Assembly: GCF_001730295.1 (NCBI RefSeq)
Contig: NZ_MIKA01000012.1
Location: forward strand, 186,001-250,000
Reading direction: 5' to 3'
Source of the DNA: Enterococcus plantarum
GTDB lineage: Bacteria; Bacillota; Bacilli; Lactobacillales; Enterococcaceae
DNA: 64,000 bases
Within the stretch, counting starts at the first letter, position 1; every line of letters begins with the position of its first letter. The translations under genes were made by a program, and so were the position numbers. The notes under the pieces are model-generated. The model did not search any database, was not told where the DNA came from, and was given only the letters and a program-made list of their open reading frames with translations. This document shows positions 53,338 to 62,149 of the stretch, in pieces.

Positions 53338-53637
53338 ATGTACTGTTCAAATTGTGGTAAAGAAATCGACAAAGCAGCTGTAGTATGCCCACACTGTGGT
53401 GTGCCAACGGAAAATGCGAATAAAGATGTCGATAACGGTGGTTTTTTGTGGGGACTACTAGGTTGTTGTATTCCGATAGTAGGTTTAATTTTATTTTTAG
53501 TTTGGAAAGATGACAAGCCAAAAACAGCGAAAGCTGCAGGAATTGGTGCTTTAGTAAGTGTTGGATGTGTTGTATTTTTTTATGTTTTACTTTTCATCAT
53601 AGGTATGTATGGAGCGTCGTTAAGTTCTGGATACTAA
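53338..53637 (+). CDS. zinc-ribbon membrane protein, paralogue
   Basis: 99 residues from ATG 53338, with AAAAGGAG 11 nt upstream; the frame is open 10 codons earlier. Zinc ribbon MYCSNCGKEIDKAAVVCPHCG (Cys 3, 6, 17, 20), an Asn/Asp linker, then hydrophobic segments at about 37-55 (GLLGCCIPIVGLILFLVW) and 65-90, with KPKTAKAAGIGALVSVG between. It closely matches the upstream gene in the ribbon and in the GxLGxxxPIVGLILxLxW segment, so they arose by tandem duplication. Function unknown. Confidence 0.8.
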   Translation: MYCSNCGKEIDKAAVVCPHCGVPTENANKDVDNGGFLWGLLGCCIPIVGLILFLVWKDDKPKTAKAAGIGALVSVGCVVFFYVLLFIIGMYGASLSSGY

Positions 53638-53971
53638 TTGGTTAGCTAGGATCTTTGGTTGTCATTGTCTTCCAAATAGATCATTTTATTTTCGGCAAAA
53701 ACAGTTCCCAATATGCGCTAGATGTACTGGAGAATTAATTGGTATTTTAGTTGGTATTATCAGTTTTCCATTTGTACATTTTTCTATTTTATTTTTAATT
53801 CTTTTGCTATTACCATTAATTTTTGATGGTTTTTTGCAATTACTAACTACCTATGAAAGCAAAAATGTACGGCGCTGCATTACAGGTATATTGTTTGGTT
53901 ATGCCTTTTCACAATTAATCATAATGTCGATGGTTTATGTCTATTTATTGGGCTACAATCATGCACGTTAA
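53624..53971 (+). pseudogene. DUF2085 membrane protein gene lacking a start codon
   Basis: An open frame from 53624 to TAA 53969-53971 encodes NWLARIFGCHCLPNRSFYF, then QFPICARCTGELIGILVGII and hydrophobic segments ending YVYLLGYNHAR. CHCLPxRSF and CARCTG are signatures of DUF2085 proteins. No ATG, GTG or TTG occurs in frame before the conserved part. The frame overlaps the end of the zinc-ribbon gene by 14 nt. Either the start codon was lost or expression needs a frameshift from the zinc-ribbon gene. The remainder is intact, so any loss is recent. Confidence 0.65.
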
Positions 53972-53990
53972 ATGAAACAATCTTGTCCTA

Positions 53991-54106
53991 AGGGCGTGGA
54001 CAAAAGTAAAATCACTTTTGTTTCACACCCCAGATGCGAATAAACGGTGGGATCAGAAGCAATCCCTTCTTATTTCTCGGGATTAAACGCTTCTGTCTCA
54101 GCCTCT
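53991..54106 (-). repeat. dispersed palindromic repeat, copy 5
   Basis: Minus strand: GAGGCTGAGACAGAAGCG, TTTAATCCCGAGAAATAAG, GGGATTGCTTCTGATCCCAC, CGTTTATTCGCATCTGGGG and a hairpin of GTGTGAAACAAAAGTG with ACTTTTGTCCACGCCC. It is the cleanest full-length copy without the extra segment of copy 4. Confidence 0.8.
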
Positions 54107-54203
54107 TTTTAATGTACTCAACTATAATGATTGTGTAGAGGTTGATAGAGCATATTCCTATCAATCTAACGAGTCCCTTACTTGTTTAAACTGACTTGAA
54201 CCT

Positions 54204-54280
54204 AAAAAAAGCATCTCCCATACTCAATTTTATCTTCCTTAGGGTACTAGAAAATCGAGTATCATGTAGATGCTTTTTTT
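54204..54280. terminator. long bidirectional terminator before the siderophore lipoprotein gene
   Basis: AAAAAAAGCATCT and AGATGCTTTTTTT form the base. CATACTC with GAGTATC and AATTTT with AAAATC extend it. It ends the minus-strand lipoprotein gene. Confidence 0.8.
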
Positions 54281-54292
54281 ATTTTCCTTGAT

Positions 54293-55255
54293 TTATTTCA
54301 ACGCTTTTTGTACATCTTCAATCATTAGGTGTGTAGACTCTAATCCTCCACCACTTAGGTACCAAACGTCAGGTTGTAAAGAAATTACTTTGCCATTTTT
54401 TCCAGCATTTGTTTGTTTAACTAGTTCATTGTTTTCTACGTTATCGTTTGTATCGTCGCCACCAATTGCTTTCGTGCGGTCAACTACAAACAAGATATCT
54501 GGATTTTTTTCTAATACATATTCATATGAAACACTTTGACCATGTGTTGAAGCTTCGATGTTGTCGTCTGCTTGTTTAAAGCCAAAAGTATCATGGACGA
54601 TACCGAAACGAGAACCTTTACCATAAGCAGAAAGTTGTCCTTCATTTACTAAAACAACGAGCGCTATTTCATCACTTGCTTGTGCTTTTTCTTTAACATC
54701 TGCAATTTCTTTTTCTAAATCAGCAATCTTTGTTTTTGCTTCGTCTTGCTTGTCGAAAATTTCAGCTAATGTTTCGATATTATTCTTCGTAGAGTTCCAC
54801 GTATCTTTGGCATCAACTGCAAGATAAATGGTTGGCGCAATTTTGCTCAACTTATCTTGGAAATCTTTTTGACGACCAGAGATAATGATCATGTCTGGTT
54901 TTAGTTGATTGATTTTTTCTAAATCCGGTTCTTTGATTCCACCTGCAGATTCTACTTTGTTGTAGCTGTCTAAATATTTAGGTAAGTTTTTGGTTGGCGC
55001 ACCAACAACTGCGTCCCCCGCCCCTAGTGCGTCGATCGTATCTAGTGATCCATTGTCGAAAACAACCACTTTTTTAGGATTTTTGGGTACTTCTACTGAA
55101 CCATTTGAATCGTTTACTGTGATTGATGTTGCTTCTGAACTTGATTCTTTCGAAGCTGAACCGTCTGTTGTTTTTTTATCATTGTTGTTACATGCTCCTA
55201 AAGTAAGAAGTGCGATCATTGATACAGTTGCAATTGCTAAGAATTTCTTTTTCAT
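54293..55255 (-). CDS. siderophore ABC transporter substrate-binding lipoprotein (YclQ/CeuE-like)
   Basis: 320 residues. Lipoprotein signal LLTLGACNN (Cys at about 22). Peripla_BP_2 fold: KVVVFDNGSLDTIDALGAGDAVVGAP at about 63-88, LKPDMIIISGRQ, a long coiled linker KTKIADLEKEIADVKEK (about 175-192) and GRTKAIGG-type VVDRTKAIGGDD near 255. It resembles the petrobactin/catecholate-type binders. It lies downstream of the ATPase and two permease genes, but 244 nt away, so it may have a promoter of its own. Confidence 0.9.
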   Translation of the reverse strand: MKKKFLAIATVSMIALLTLGACNNNDKKTTDGSASKESSSEATSITVNDSNGSVEVPKNPKKVVVFDNGSLDTIDALGAGDAVVGAPTKNLPKYLDSYNKVESAGGIKEPDLEKINQLKPDMIIISGRQKDFQDKLSKIAPTIYLAVDAKDTWNSTKNNIETLAEIFDKQDEAKTKIADLEKEIADVKEKAQASDEIALVVLVNEGQLSAYGKGSRFGIVHDTFGFKQADDNIEASTHGQSVSYEYVLEKNPDILFVVDRTKAIGGDDTNDNVENNELVKQTNAGKNGKVISLQPDVWYLSGGGLESTHLMIEDVQKALK

Positions 55256-55499
55256 TTTATTTCCCCCAGTTTAAATAATGTTTTTAAATTTTTTCTACCG
55301 TAGATTAATGTGTTTGTTCTGTTTTTCTTATGATCTAGCCACACACATGTTAGCCTTCTCAGCAATAACGAATAAAAATAAATTAATCTAGAAAAATACC
55401 TACTGCACATCGTTACGATTTCATCAATTTCTAAGTATCAAAGACACTAAGAATTGAAGAACTTAGTTGTTCGAAATTTAAAGGGTTCGTTCCACTGTT

Positions 55500-56258
55500 C
55501 TAATTAAAGTACATACAAAATCTTTTTCCTTCGATCTCACAAATTCGGATAGTCATATCGTATAGTTTGTTCAAAACTTCTGATTGGATAATGTCATCTG
55601 TACTACCATGAGTAAATAGGCGACCGTCTTTCATTGCTACGATCTCATCTGCATAGCTCGCTGCAAAATTGATGTCGTGAAGCACAATAATGACTGTTTT
55701 CCCAAATTCATCTACCAAACGGCGTAAGGTCTGCATCATTTGGACCGCAAAATTCATATCTAGATTATTCAACGGTTCATCCAGCAAAATATAATCCGTA
55801 TCTTGCGCTAAAACCATCGCAATATAGACTCGCTGTAATTGACCACCTGACAATGTATCGATCAATTCATCTGCCAAATCCAGCAACCCAAGATTTGCCA
55901 TTGCCTCTTCAACTTTTTCATGGTCTTCTTTTTTCAAACGCCCTTTACTATAAGGAAAACGACCGAAATTAACTAGCTCTCGAACGGTAATTTTCAGATT
56001 GATGCCATTCGTTTGTTTTAAAATTGATAGCTTTTTAGATAATTCACTTTGTTTCCACGTTTTTACTTCATTGTGATCTAAATAAATCTCACCAGTATCT
56101 TTGGGAATTAAACGACTCATCATCGAAAGCAGCGTACTTTTCCCTGCCCCATTTGGACCAATAAATGCTGTTAATTTTTGCTCCGTAATCGGCAATTGAA
56201 CTTCTGACACAACAATCTTTTCACCATATCTCTTTGACACATTTTTGATTTCGATCAT
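55500..56258 (-). CDS. siderophore ABC transporter ATP-binding protein
   Basis: 252 residues. Walker A GPNGAGKST (about 34-42), signature LSGGQLQRVYIAMVLA (about 134-149), Walker B ILLDEPLNNLD and H-loop VLHDINFAASYAD. It belongs to the FepC/YclP type that powers ferric-siderophore import. Its start overlaps the upstream permease stop by 4 nt. An inverted repeat (ACTAAG with CTTAGT near 55450-55471) follows the gene and may slow transcription before the lipoprotein gene. Confidence 0.93.
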   Translation of the reverse strand: MIEIKNVSKRYGEKIVVSEVQLPITEQKLTAFIGPNGAGKSTLLSMMSRLIPKDTGEIYLDHNEVKTWKQSELSKKLSILKQTNGINLKITVRELVNFGRFPYSKGRLKKEDHEKVEEAMANLGLLDLADELIDTLSGGQLQRVYIAMVLAQDTDYILLDEPLNNLDMNFAVQMMQTLRRLVDEFGKTVIIVLHDINFAASYADEIVAMKDGRLFTHGSTDDIIQSEVLNKLYDMTIRICEIEGKRFCMYFN

Positions 56259-57223
56259 CTGCGCTGCTTCCTTTCACTAATAATTTTTCCGACAAAATAG
56301 ACACCGCCGCCAAATTCAATCACAATGCTTAACGTGGTATTCAACTGAAACACTTGCTCTACAAGAAATTGGCCGAACACCAATAATAAGATTGACAATA
56401 AACTACCGCCTAAGAATAATTCACGATGTCGATAGGTACCCATGAGCTGATAACTCATATTTGCTACAATAAATCCAAGAAATGTGACAGGTCCAACCAA
56501 CGCTGTCGAAAGCCCGATCAACCCACTAATGACCGTCAACAAGATAAACTGGAACCTCGGAACATTGATTCCTAAACTAGTTGCTTGCTCATTTCCCAAA
56601 TGCAAGACATCTAGCGCATGACTTTTTAGCCATAAGAAACCTACCAAGAACGTGATCAAAATACCCGCTATTAGTAAATGCTGACTATTCACATTTCCAA
56701 AACTGGCAAATAATTTACCTTGTAGTAAATCATATTCATTTGGGTCCATCACCACTTGCAAAAATGTACTAATGCTATTGAAAAAGGTTCCTAAAATAAT
56801 CCCAATCATCAATAATAAAAATAGATCATTCCCACCTTTGTTCAATAAAAAACGAGACAACATGATACTAGCACTCACCATCAACAAAACATTCAAAAGA
56901 AACGTAGCGATTGTTTCATTGCCCAAAAGCTGTTGTCCACCTAAAAAGAAAAACAATAAGGTCTGAATAAAAACGTATAATGAATCTAACCCTAAAATAT
57001 TTGGTGTTAGAAAGTGATTCTGTGTCATCGTCTGAAAACTGATCGTTGAAAATGTGGCTGCGATCCCGACAAAAACAAAAGCCAGTAATTTTTTCCCTCT
57101 CAACTCTAAAGCAAAGGCCCAATTTCCATATGTTTTATAAGACAAATACAATACACAAACCGCAATAACGGCAAACAACAATAATAGAATTTTCACCGCT
57201 GATGACTGGAAGATTTTTTTCAT
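56255..57223 (-). CDS. siderophore ABC transporter permease 2 (FecCD family)
   Basis: 322 residues with about nine to ten membrane segments. FecCD features: TFSTISFQTMTQNHFLTPNILGLDSLYVF (about 57-85), ILGTFFNSISTFLQVVMDP and the late GPVTFLGFIVANMSYQLMGTYRHRELF with ATPase-coupling sequence (about 244-270). It overlaps both neighbouring genes by 4 nt. It is the YclO-type half of a heteromeric permease. Confidence 0.92.
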   Translation of the reverse strand: MKKIFQSSAVKILLLLFAVIAVCVLYLSYKTYGNWAFALELRGKKLLAFVFVGIAATFSTISFQTMTQNHFLTPNILGLDSLYVFIQTLLFFFLGGQQLLGNETIATFLLNVLLMVSASIMLSRFLLNKGGNDLFLLLMIGIILGTFFNSISTFLQVVMDPNEYDLLQGKLFASFGNVNSQHLLIAGILITFLVGFLWLKSHALDVLHLGNEQATSLGINVPRFQFILLTVISGLIGLSTALVGPVTFLGFIVANMSYQLMGTYRHRELFLGGSLLSILLLVFGQFLVEQVFQLNTTLSIVIEFGGGVYFVGKIISERKQRR

Positions 57224-58167
57224 GCTATTTTCCTCCTCATCAATAATGCGATAAAGATAAAGCTGCCTAAAACACCGACAACCACACTAACTGGGATTTC
57301 ATACGGTGCAATCACGATACGTGCTAAAATATCACACGCCAATAAAAAAATACTTCCGCCAATCGCTGTGATTGCCAGTGTATTTTTCATATGATCGCCA
57401 TACCGCATCGACACTAGATTGGGTACGATCACACCGAGAAAGGGAATATTTCCAACCATGATCAAGACCACTGCACTGGATAAAGCTACGATACCTAACC
57501 CAAATAACTGAATCCGTTGATAATTCAATCCCAGATTCGTCGCCATATCTTCACCCATCCCGACTACCGTAAAACGATACGCAAAAAGATACGTAATGAT
57601 CAATAACGGAATCGTTAGATAAAGCAGTTCGTAATTGCCTTTCATCACTGTGGAAAAATTCCCCTGTAACCAAGAAGACATATTTTGAACGAGCTGAAAT
57701 TGATACGCAAAAAACGTTGCCACCGAACCAATGATATTTCCAAACATCACGCCGATCAGTGGAATCATCACTTGATTTTTTGCAGGTAAAAAGCGTGTTA
57801 AAAAAATAAAAATCAATGTGCCGCCAAAAGCAAACAAGAAGGCAATAAACGATCGAAATAATAACGGTGCACTCGGAAAAAGGATCATGACGACTAAAAT
57901 CCCTAGACGAGCACTATCCATCGTGCCTGCAGTACTTGGCGAAACAAATTTATTCTGTGTTAAATGCTGCATGATCAAACCTGAAATACTGATCGTACTT
58001 CCAGCAATCACCAAACTGATCGTTCGAGGCAGCCGCGTTGTTAACAATACTAATTGTTGCTGTGAATCCCATTGAAACAATTGTGTCAGAGAGATATCTT
58101 TCACTCCGACAAAAATTGATAATACAATCAAAAGGAGTAAGAGAACAAATAGGCCTATTTTTTTCAT
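57220..58167 (-). CDS. siderophore ABC transporter permease 1 (FecCD family)
   Basis: 315 residues from ATG 58167, with GGAG 7 nt upstream; the frame is open 26 codons further through the Fur box. Nine to ten membrane segments. Family sequence RLPRTISLVIAGSTISISGLIMQHLTQNKFVSPSTAGTMD (about 45-85), GMGEDMATNLGLNYQRIQ and GNIPFLGVIVPNLVSMRYGDHMK. It is the first gene of the iron uptake operon, under a Fur-type operator. Order of permease, permease, ATPase and lipoprotein matches yclNOPQ of Bacillus and the E. faecalis ceu-like operon. Confidence 0.93.
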   Translation of the reverse strand: MKKIGLFVLLLLLIVLSIFVGVKDISLTQLFQWDSQQQLVLLTTRLPRTISLVIAGSTISISGLIMQHLTQNKFVSPSTAGTMDSARLGILVVMILFPSAPLLFRSFIAFLFAFGGTLIFIFLTRFLPAKNQVMIPLIGVMFGNIIGSVATFFAYQFQLVQNMSSWLQGNFSTVMKGNYELLYLTIPLLIITYLFAYRFTVVGMGEDMATNLGLNYQRIQLFGLGIVALSSAVVLIMVGNIPFLGVIVPNLVSMRYGDHMKNTLAITAIGGSIFLLACDILARIVIAPYEIPVSVVVGVLGSFIFIALLMRRKIA

Positions 58168-58190
58168 ATACTTGCTCCATTTTTCTAATT

Positions 58191-58245
58191 GAGAATGATT
58201 TTCATTCTTACTTATTAGTCTATGCGAAATGAGTAAGAAAAGCAA
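58191..58245 (-). promoter_or_regulatory. Fur box and promoter of the siderophore operon
   Basis: GAGAATGATTTTCATTCTT (58191-58209) matches the palindromic Fur 19-mer at most positions. On the minus strand TTGCTT (58240-58245), a 17-bp spacer and TAGACT (58217-58222) lie just before it, so bound Fur would block the start of transcription. Confidence 0.8.
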
Positions 58246-58365
58246 TACCTTTTTAGCTTTTATTCCTTCTCAATTAGAGCCAAACATCAATTTTTTTCAG
58301 GTGTTTCTCTCTTGTTCTATGCTATAATTCGAAGTAAGACTATATGGAAGTAGGTACGATAATTA

Positions 58366-58815
58366 ATGGCACAAGATGACTTACAGAAACATTTAGACAA
58401 TGCAATGTATGGCACCCCGCTACTAAAACCAGAAGAACAGCGAAAATATATGGGCACCTTTCGCGAAAGATGTTACCTAACAATGACGATTGCACAGATG
58501 AAAAACACAGCGGATACAGCAAATTTCTTAAAAGAACTGACACAACACCCTGACGCTAAGGTTCTTTTGAATGGTGCAATGGCAAGTGATCTGCAATCTC
58601 GCTATATTAAATTGATCAATGAGCGAAACATAAAATTTACCGTAGTAAATGATTTTGTTGAAAATACTCCCGAATCTTTTGGATTAGTTTTAACTGCAAA
58701 AGAAGCGGTAAATGAGGAAACGATCGATATTGAGGAAAAATATCCGAACCAAACGGATACACCTATCAAAACAGAAGAGTCTAAAAAGGGATTCTGGCAT
58801 AAACTTTTTCATTAG
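58366..58815 (+). CDS. YueI-family (DUF1694) protein
   Basis: 149 residues. Family sequence DDLQKHLDNAMYGTPLLKPEEQRKYMGTFRERCYLTMTIAQM at the start, then HPDAKVLLNGAMASDLQSRYIKLINERNIKFTVVNDF (about 66-103) and an acidic tail ending GFWHKLF. It has no signal and should be cytosolic. The fold is like that of eL8/L7Ae-type small domains in some members, but function is unknown. It diverges from the siderophore operon and converges on gshF. Confidence 0.88.
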   Translation: MAQDDLQKHLDNAMYGTPLLKPEEQRKYMGTFRERCYLTMTIAQMKNTADTANFLKELTQHPDAKVLLNGAMASDLQSRYIKLINERNIKFTVVNDFVENTPESFGLVLTAKEAVNEETIDIEEKYPNQTDTPIKTEESKKGFWHKLFH

Positions 58816-58904
58816 GAGAAAGGGAACCAAGTAGGTACCTTGCAGTGTCAAGTTATAGAGTTATCCCCTTCATTCGTATTTCTCGATCATTCGTTTGGAT
58901 AACT

Positions 58905-58948
58905 AAAAAGCAGCAAAGAAAACAGATTGCTTTCTTTGCTGCTTTTTT
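58905..58948. terminator. bidirectional terminator between the YueI-like gene and gshF
   Basis: AAAAGCAGCAAAGAAA pairs with TTTCTTTGCTGCTTTT around a short loop, with A/T runs at both ends. Confidence 0.9.
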
Positions 58949-58960
58949 ATGATTTGCTTT

Positions 58961-61228
58961 CTAAAATACTTCTGGGTACAACATCTTCAATACATCCATC
59001 GTCAAATGACGTCCTTTACCGGTATGTGGATAGGCATGCATATGCATAGCTGGATTAAAGTTTGCTTCTATAATTCCGTAAGTGCGACTATTCTTTATTC
59101 CTTTGACCGATTTATCAGGAACGATCAAGTCGATCCCGCAGATTTTTGCGCCTAAAGCTTGAACTGCTTCAATTGCAATCTGCTTGTAGCTATCATCAAA
59201 ATCATCCGTTACATCGATTGAATCACCGCCAGTACTGATATTGGAATTCTCTCGTAAATAAACGATTTGATCTTTTTCCGGTACAGAAGTTGTTAAGAGA
59301 TTCTGCTCTTTTAACATTAATCGTTCAACATCACCTAACTGAATCAGTTCCAAAGGTGAGCGATGGTGTGTTCCTCTCAATGGATCAAGATTCTTTTCTG
59401 CTACTAATGCTTCAACTGAGCGAATTCCATCACCAACTACATTTGCTGGCACACGTAACATAATGGCACGCACTTGATCATCCAGCACAAAGAAGCGGTA
59501 TTCCGTCCCTGGTAGAAATTCTTCGACCAATACGGCCGAATCTTCTTTGAATGCTAATTTCAACGCTTCTGTATAATCAGCTAACGAGGCTCCTTCTTTA
59601 AAAATCGTAATGCCTAAGCCATAATTTGTTGTTTTTGGTTTGATTACAAATGCTTTTTCTGAATATTTTATATACGCCTGTTCTGCTTGTTCGATCGTAT
59701 CAAATTCATCGCCACCTGGCACTGTAAAGCCAGCTTCTGCCAATACTTTTTTCGTAACCGTCTTATTTTCCATGATCAACGGCACGATATAGTTATCTTT
59801 ACTTGTCATATTTGCATTTTTAACATATTCGATATGGTCATTATGTTTAAGTTTTAAAAATTGTTCGGCTTCATCTAATACTTCAACTTCTACACCTTTT
59901 TGAATAGCATCAAATAAAAATAACTGTGTAGAGAGCTCCATATTTCTAAAACCAGCTAATTGATATGGATGTTCAAACGCCATCCCATGATACTCTTTTC
60001 CAAAAATGATCCCTAGTTCTTGGTTCGAGTTGCTTTCAATAATTGTCCACATTTTGCCAGCAATCGTTAAATCAGGTGTTCTTAATTGGGTGCGATGAAT
60101 CTCTAACAATTTTTTAGCTCTAAACAGACCTAAAGCTTCGATCATTTCATCCATTTCAGCAAAAATTCGATCGCCTTCTGCTAAAAGTTTTACTTGTGCA
60201 AACGGATGACCTAACGCTACTTGTTCATTCAAGAAATCCCCCGTTGCTACCCAATCATTCGGAGCTTCTTTTTCATCTGTCCATACTAAATACAACATAA
60301 ACAAATGAATAAATTCAAGTGACTCTTCGTCCACACCTAATGGCGCAAATGGGTTTAAATCTAGATTTCTAAGTTCGATGTAGCGAACGCCAGTTTTAGG
60401 TAAATCAGCCATTTGCTTACCACCACGTAATCGAACCGCTGAATAAAATTCCTTTTCTTCTGATAAAATGCCATTTTCAACCATCCGATGAATGTCGTTG
60501 ATGTAATGTTGCAATGATTCATAAGATACTTTGACATTTTCATTATTTTTGTAGCCAAATGCACTATTACGTAAACTTCTGACAGGTCCATTTGGTCGCT
60601 CTTCACGTTCAGTAAAGTAACCAACCTCACTGACAGGTGAAGCACCAAATAAATAGGTGATCAACCAACGGTAACGCAAATAATTACGTGAGACTTTCAT
60701 ATATAAAATATTTTTGAATTCTTCGATCGTTTCATACTCAGTTTGTGCTGAAAACAGCTGTTTGACCAACTCAATATCATACTCAAAGTTAAAATGAATA
60801 CCGCTGACCATTTGCTTACGTTTCCCATATTCTCTTGCCAAATAACGACGATACAGAATTCCATCATACTGCTCGAGTTTAGCAATTTTTATATCTTCAT
60901 CTTTTGGTGGTAGTTTGGGCGGCATACTTAACGGCCAAAGCATCTCATGTTTATTCATTGAGCGTATCGCCACGTCATGAATCGCTGCAAGATAGCGCAT
61001 CATCCCATTAATAGAATTCGCTACAGGTGTAATCAATTCCATTTGTGTTTCGCTAAAATCAGTTTGAATGTACGGATGATATGTTCTATTTCCTAAAACT
61101 TCTGGATGATCCGTCATTGCTAGTTGACCATCAAACGTCGTGCGTTGGCTTTCTTTTTCTAATCCAAATCGTGCAGCCATGACATATGGACGTGCACTTT
61201 TTTGCTGTAACAACTCTCTAAATTTCAT
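58961..61228 (-). CDS. gshF: bifunctional glutathione synthase GshF (GshAB)
   Basis: 755 residues from ATG 61228; AAAGGCGACAG upstream is a weak site, and the frame is open 21 codons further. N-terminal gamma-glutamylcysteine ligase domain (about 1-470: ARFGLEKESQRTTFDGQLAMT, DFSETQMELITP, LSMPPKLP, ARNFNFEY-type GIHFNFEYDIEL). C-terminal ATP-grasp glutathione synthetase (about 485-755: KNADMTSKDNYIVP-type, FVIKPKTTNYGLGITIF, LVEEFLPGTEYRFFVLDDQ, IEANFNPAMHMHAYP). The fusion makes glutathione from Glu, Cys and Gly in one protein and is typical of enterococci, streptococci and Listeria. Confidence 0.95.
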   Translation of the reverse strand: MKFRELLQQKSARPYVMAARFGLEKESQRTTFDGQLAMTDHPEVLGNRTYHPYIQTDFSETQMELITPVANSINGMMRYLAAIHDVAIRSMNKHEMLWPLSMPPKLPPKDEDIKIAKLEQYDGILYRRYLAREYGKRKQMVSGIHFNFEYDIELVKQLFSAQTEYETIEEFKNILYMKVSRNYLRYRWLITYLFGASPVSEVGYFTEREERPNGPVRSLRNSAFGYKNNENVKVSYESLQHYINDIHRMVENGILSEEKEFYSAVRLRGGKQMADLPKTGVRYIELRNLDLNPFAPLGVDEESLEFIHLFMLYLVWTDEKEAPNDWVATGDFLNEQVALGHPFAQVKLLAEGDRIFAEMDEMIEALGLFRAKKLLEIHRTQLRTPDLTIAGKMWTIIESNSNQELGIIFGKEYHGMAFEHPYQLAGFRNMELSTQLFLFDAIQKGVEVEVLDEAEQFLKLKHNDHIEYVKNANMTSKDNYIVPLIMENKTVTKKVLAEAGFTVPGGDEFDTIEQAEQAYIKYSEKAFVIKPKTTNYGLGITIFKEGASLADYTEALKLAFKEDSAVLVEEFLPGTEYRFFVLDDQVRAIMLRVPANVVGDGIRSVEALVAEKNLDPLRGTHHRSPLELIQLGDVERLMLKEQNLLTTSVPEKDQIVYLRENSNISTGGDSIDVTDDFDDSYKQIAIEAVQALGAKICGIDLIVPDKSVKGIKNSRTYGIIEANFNPAMHMHAYPHTGKGRHLTMDVLKMLYPEVF

Positions 61229-61457
61229 ACTGTCGCCTTTCTTCCCCGTTATTATTCCATTACTCATCATTATATAGAAAAAGAGAAGCAAAAAGAATAT
61301 TTTAGCTTAAAAATTGTCTAAAAAAAAATAAACTTACTGAATTGGTAAAAAAATAGGTCTTTTTATATTTTTTTATTCACTGAAATATACTCTTTCAAGT
61401 CATTCGACTTCATTGTATACTAAAAAGAAAAAATAATTTTAAAGCAGAGGAGTTATA

Positions 61458-61952
61458 ATGGCTAATAAAGCTTTGATTGTTATCGATCTTCAAAATGGTT
61501 TAGAAAATACTGGATCTGGGTTGTTTCGACTGACAGATACCCTAAATGGTGTAAACGAACGTATTACAGACTATCGAAATAAGCACCAACCAATTCTATT
61601 TATCCAGCATGAAGATACCGAGTTAGTTGTCGCTAGTGACAACTGGAAATTATTTGAGCAACTTGATGCCCGAGCAGAAGACTTCTATATCGGAAAAACT
61701 CATGCCAATTCTTTCTTCCAAACAAAGCTAAAAAAATGCTTAGATGACCTTTCTGTTACTGAGCTTGAATTTTGTGGCGCTCAAACAGAATATTGTGTTG
61801 ATACGACGATTCGTATGGCTCACGGCTTAGGGTATACTTGTTTCATGAAACGAGGCCTTAGCACCACATTAAACAATGAATTATTAGGAGCCCAAACAAT
61901 TATCCAGCATCATGAAAAACTCTGGGACAACCGTTTTCTAACGTTTATTTGA
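61458..61952 (+). CDS. isochorismatase-family cysteine hydrolase
   Basis: 164 residues. Catalytic triad: Asp10 in ALIVIDLQNG, Lys in YIGKTHANSFF (about 81) and Cys in EFCGAQTEYCVDTTIRMA (Cys112 or thereabouts). The cis-peptide region before the Cys is present. These enzymes hydrolyse amides such as nicotinamide, ureidoacrylate or peroxyureidoacrylate; the substrate is not fixed by sequence. GCAGAGGAG precedes the ATG. TATACT near 61417 may be the -10. It diverges from gshF. Confidence 0.87.
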   Translation: MANKALIVIDLQNGLENTGSGLFRLTDTLNGVNERITDYRNKHQPILFIQHEDTELVVASDNWKLFEQLDARAEDFYIGKTHANSFFQTKLKKCLDDLSVTELEFCGAQTEYCVDTTIRMAHGLGYTCFMKRGLSTTLNNELLGAQTIIQHHEKLWDNRFLTFI

Positions 61953-62149
61953 TTAAAAAAATACGATATCTCTACTTTCTCTTATTTTACCACATTCAGC
62001 GACTAAAAATTAACATTATCTCATGGTATCCTCTAGTCATTCATGATAGTATAACTAGGGGATATTTGTTGAACTATTTTTCTTTTGCTCTTATTATTCG
62101 TTCAATGAAGAAATATCCGACATTCTTTGACATTGGAGGAACGTTTTAC

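Noticed and set aside
54990-55274. 94-codon plus-strand ORF opposite the siderophore lipoprotein gene
   Set aside because: Complement of the signal peptide and first domain; no ribosome site or independent signal.
61949-62149. 67-codon N-terminal extension of the YitT-family protein
   Set aside because: No start codon with a ribosome site, overlaps the isochorismatase stop, and the family begins at the chosen Met with GGAGG in place.
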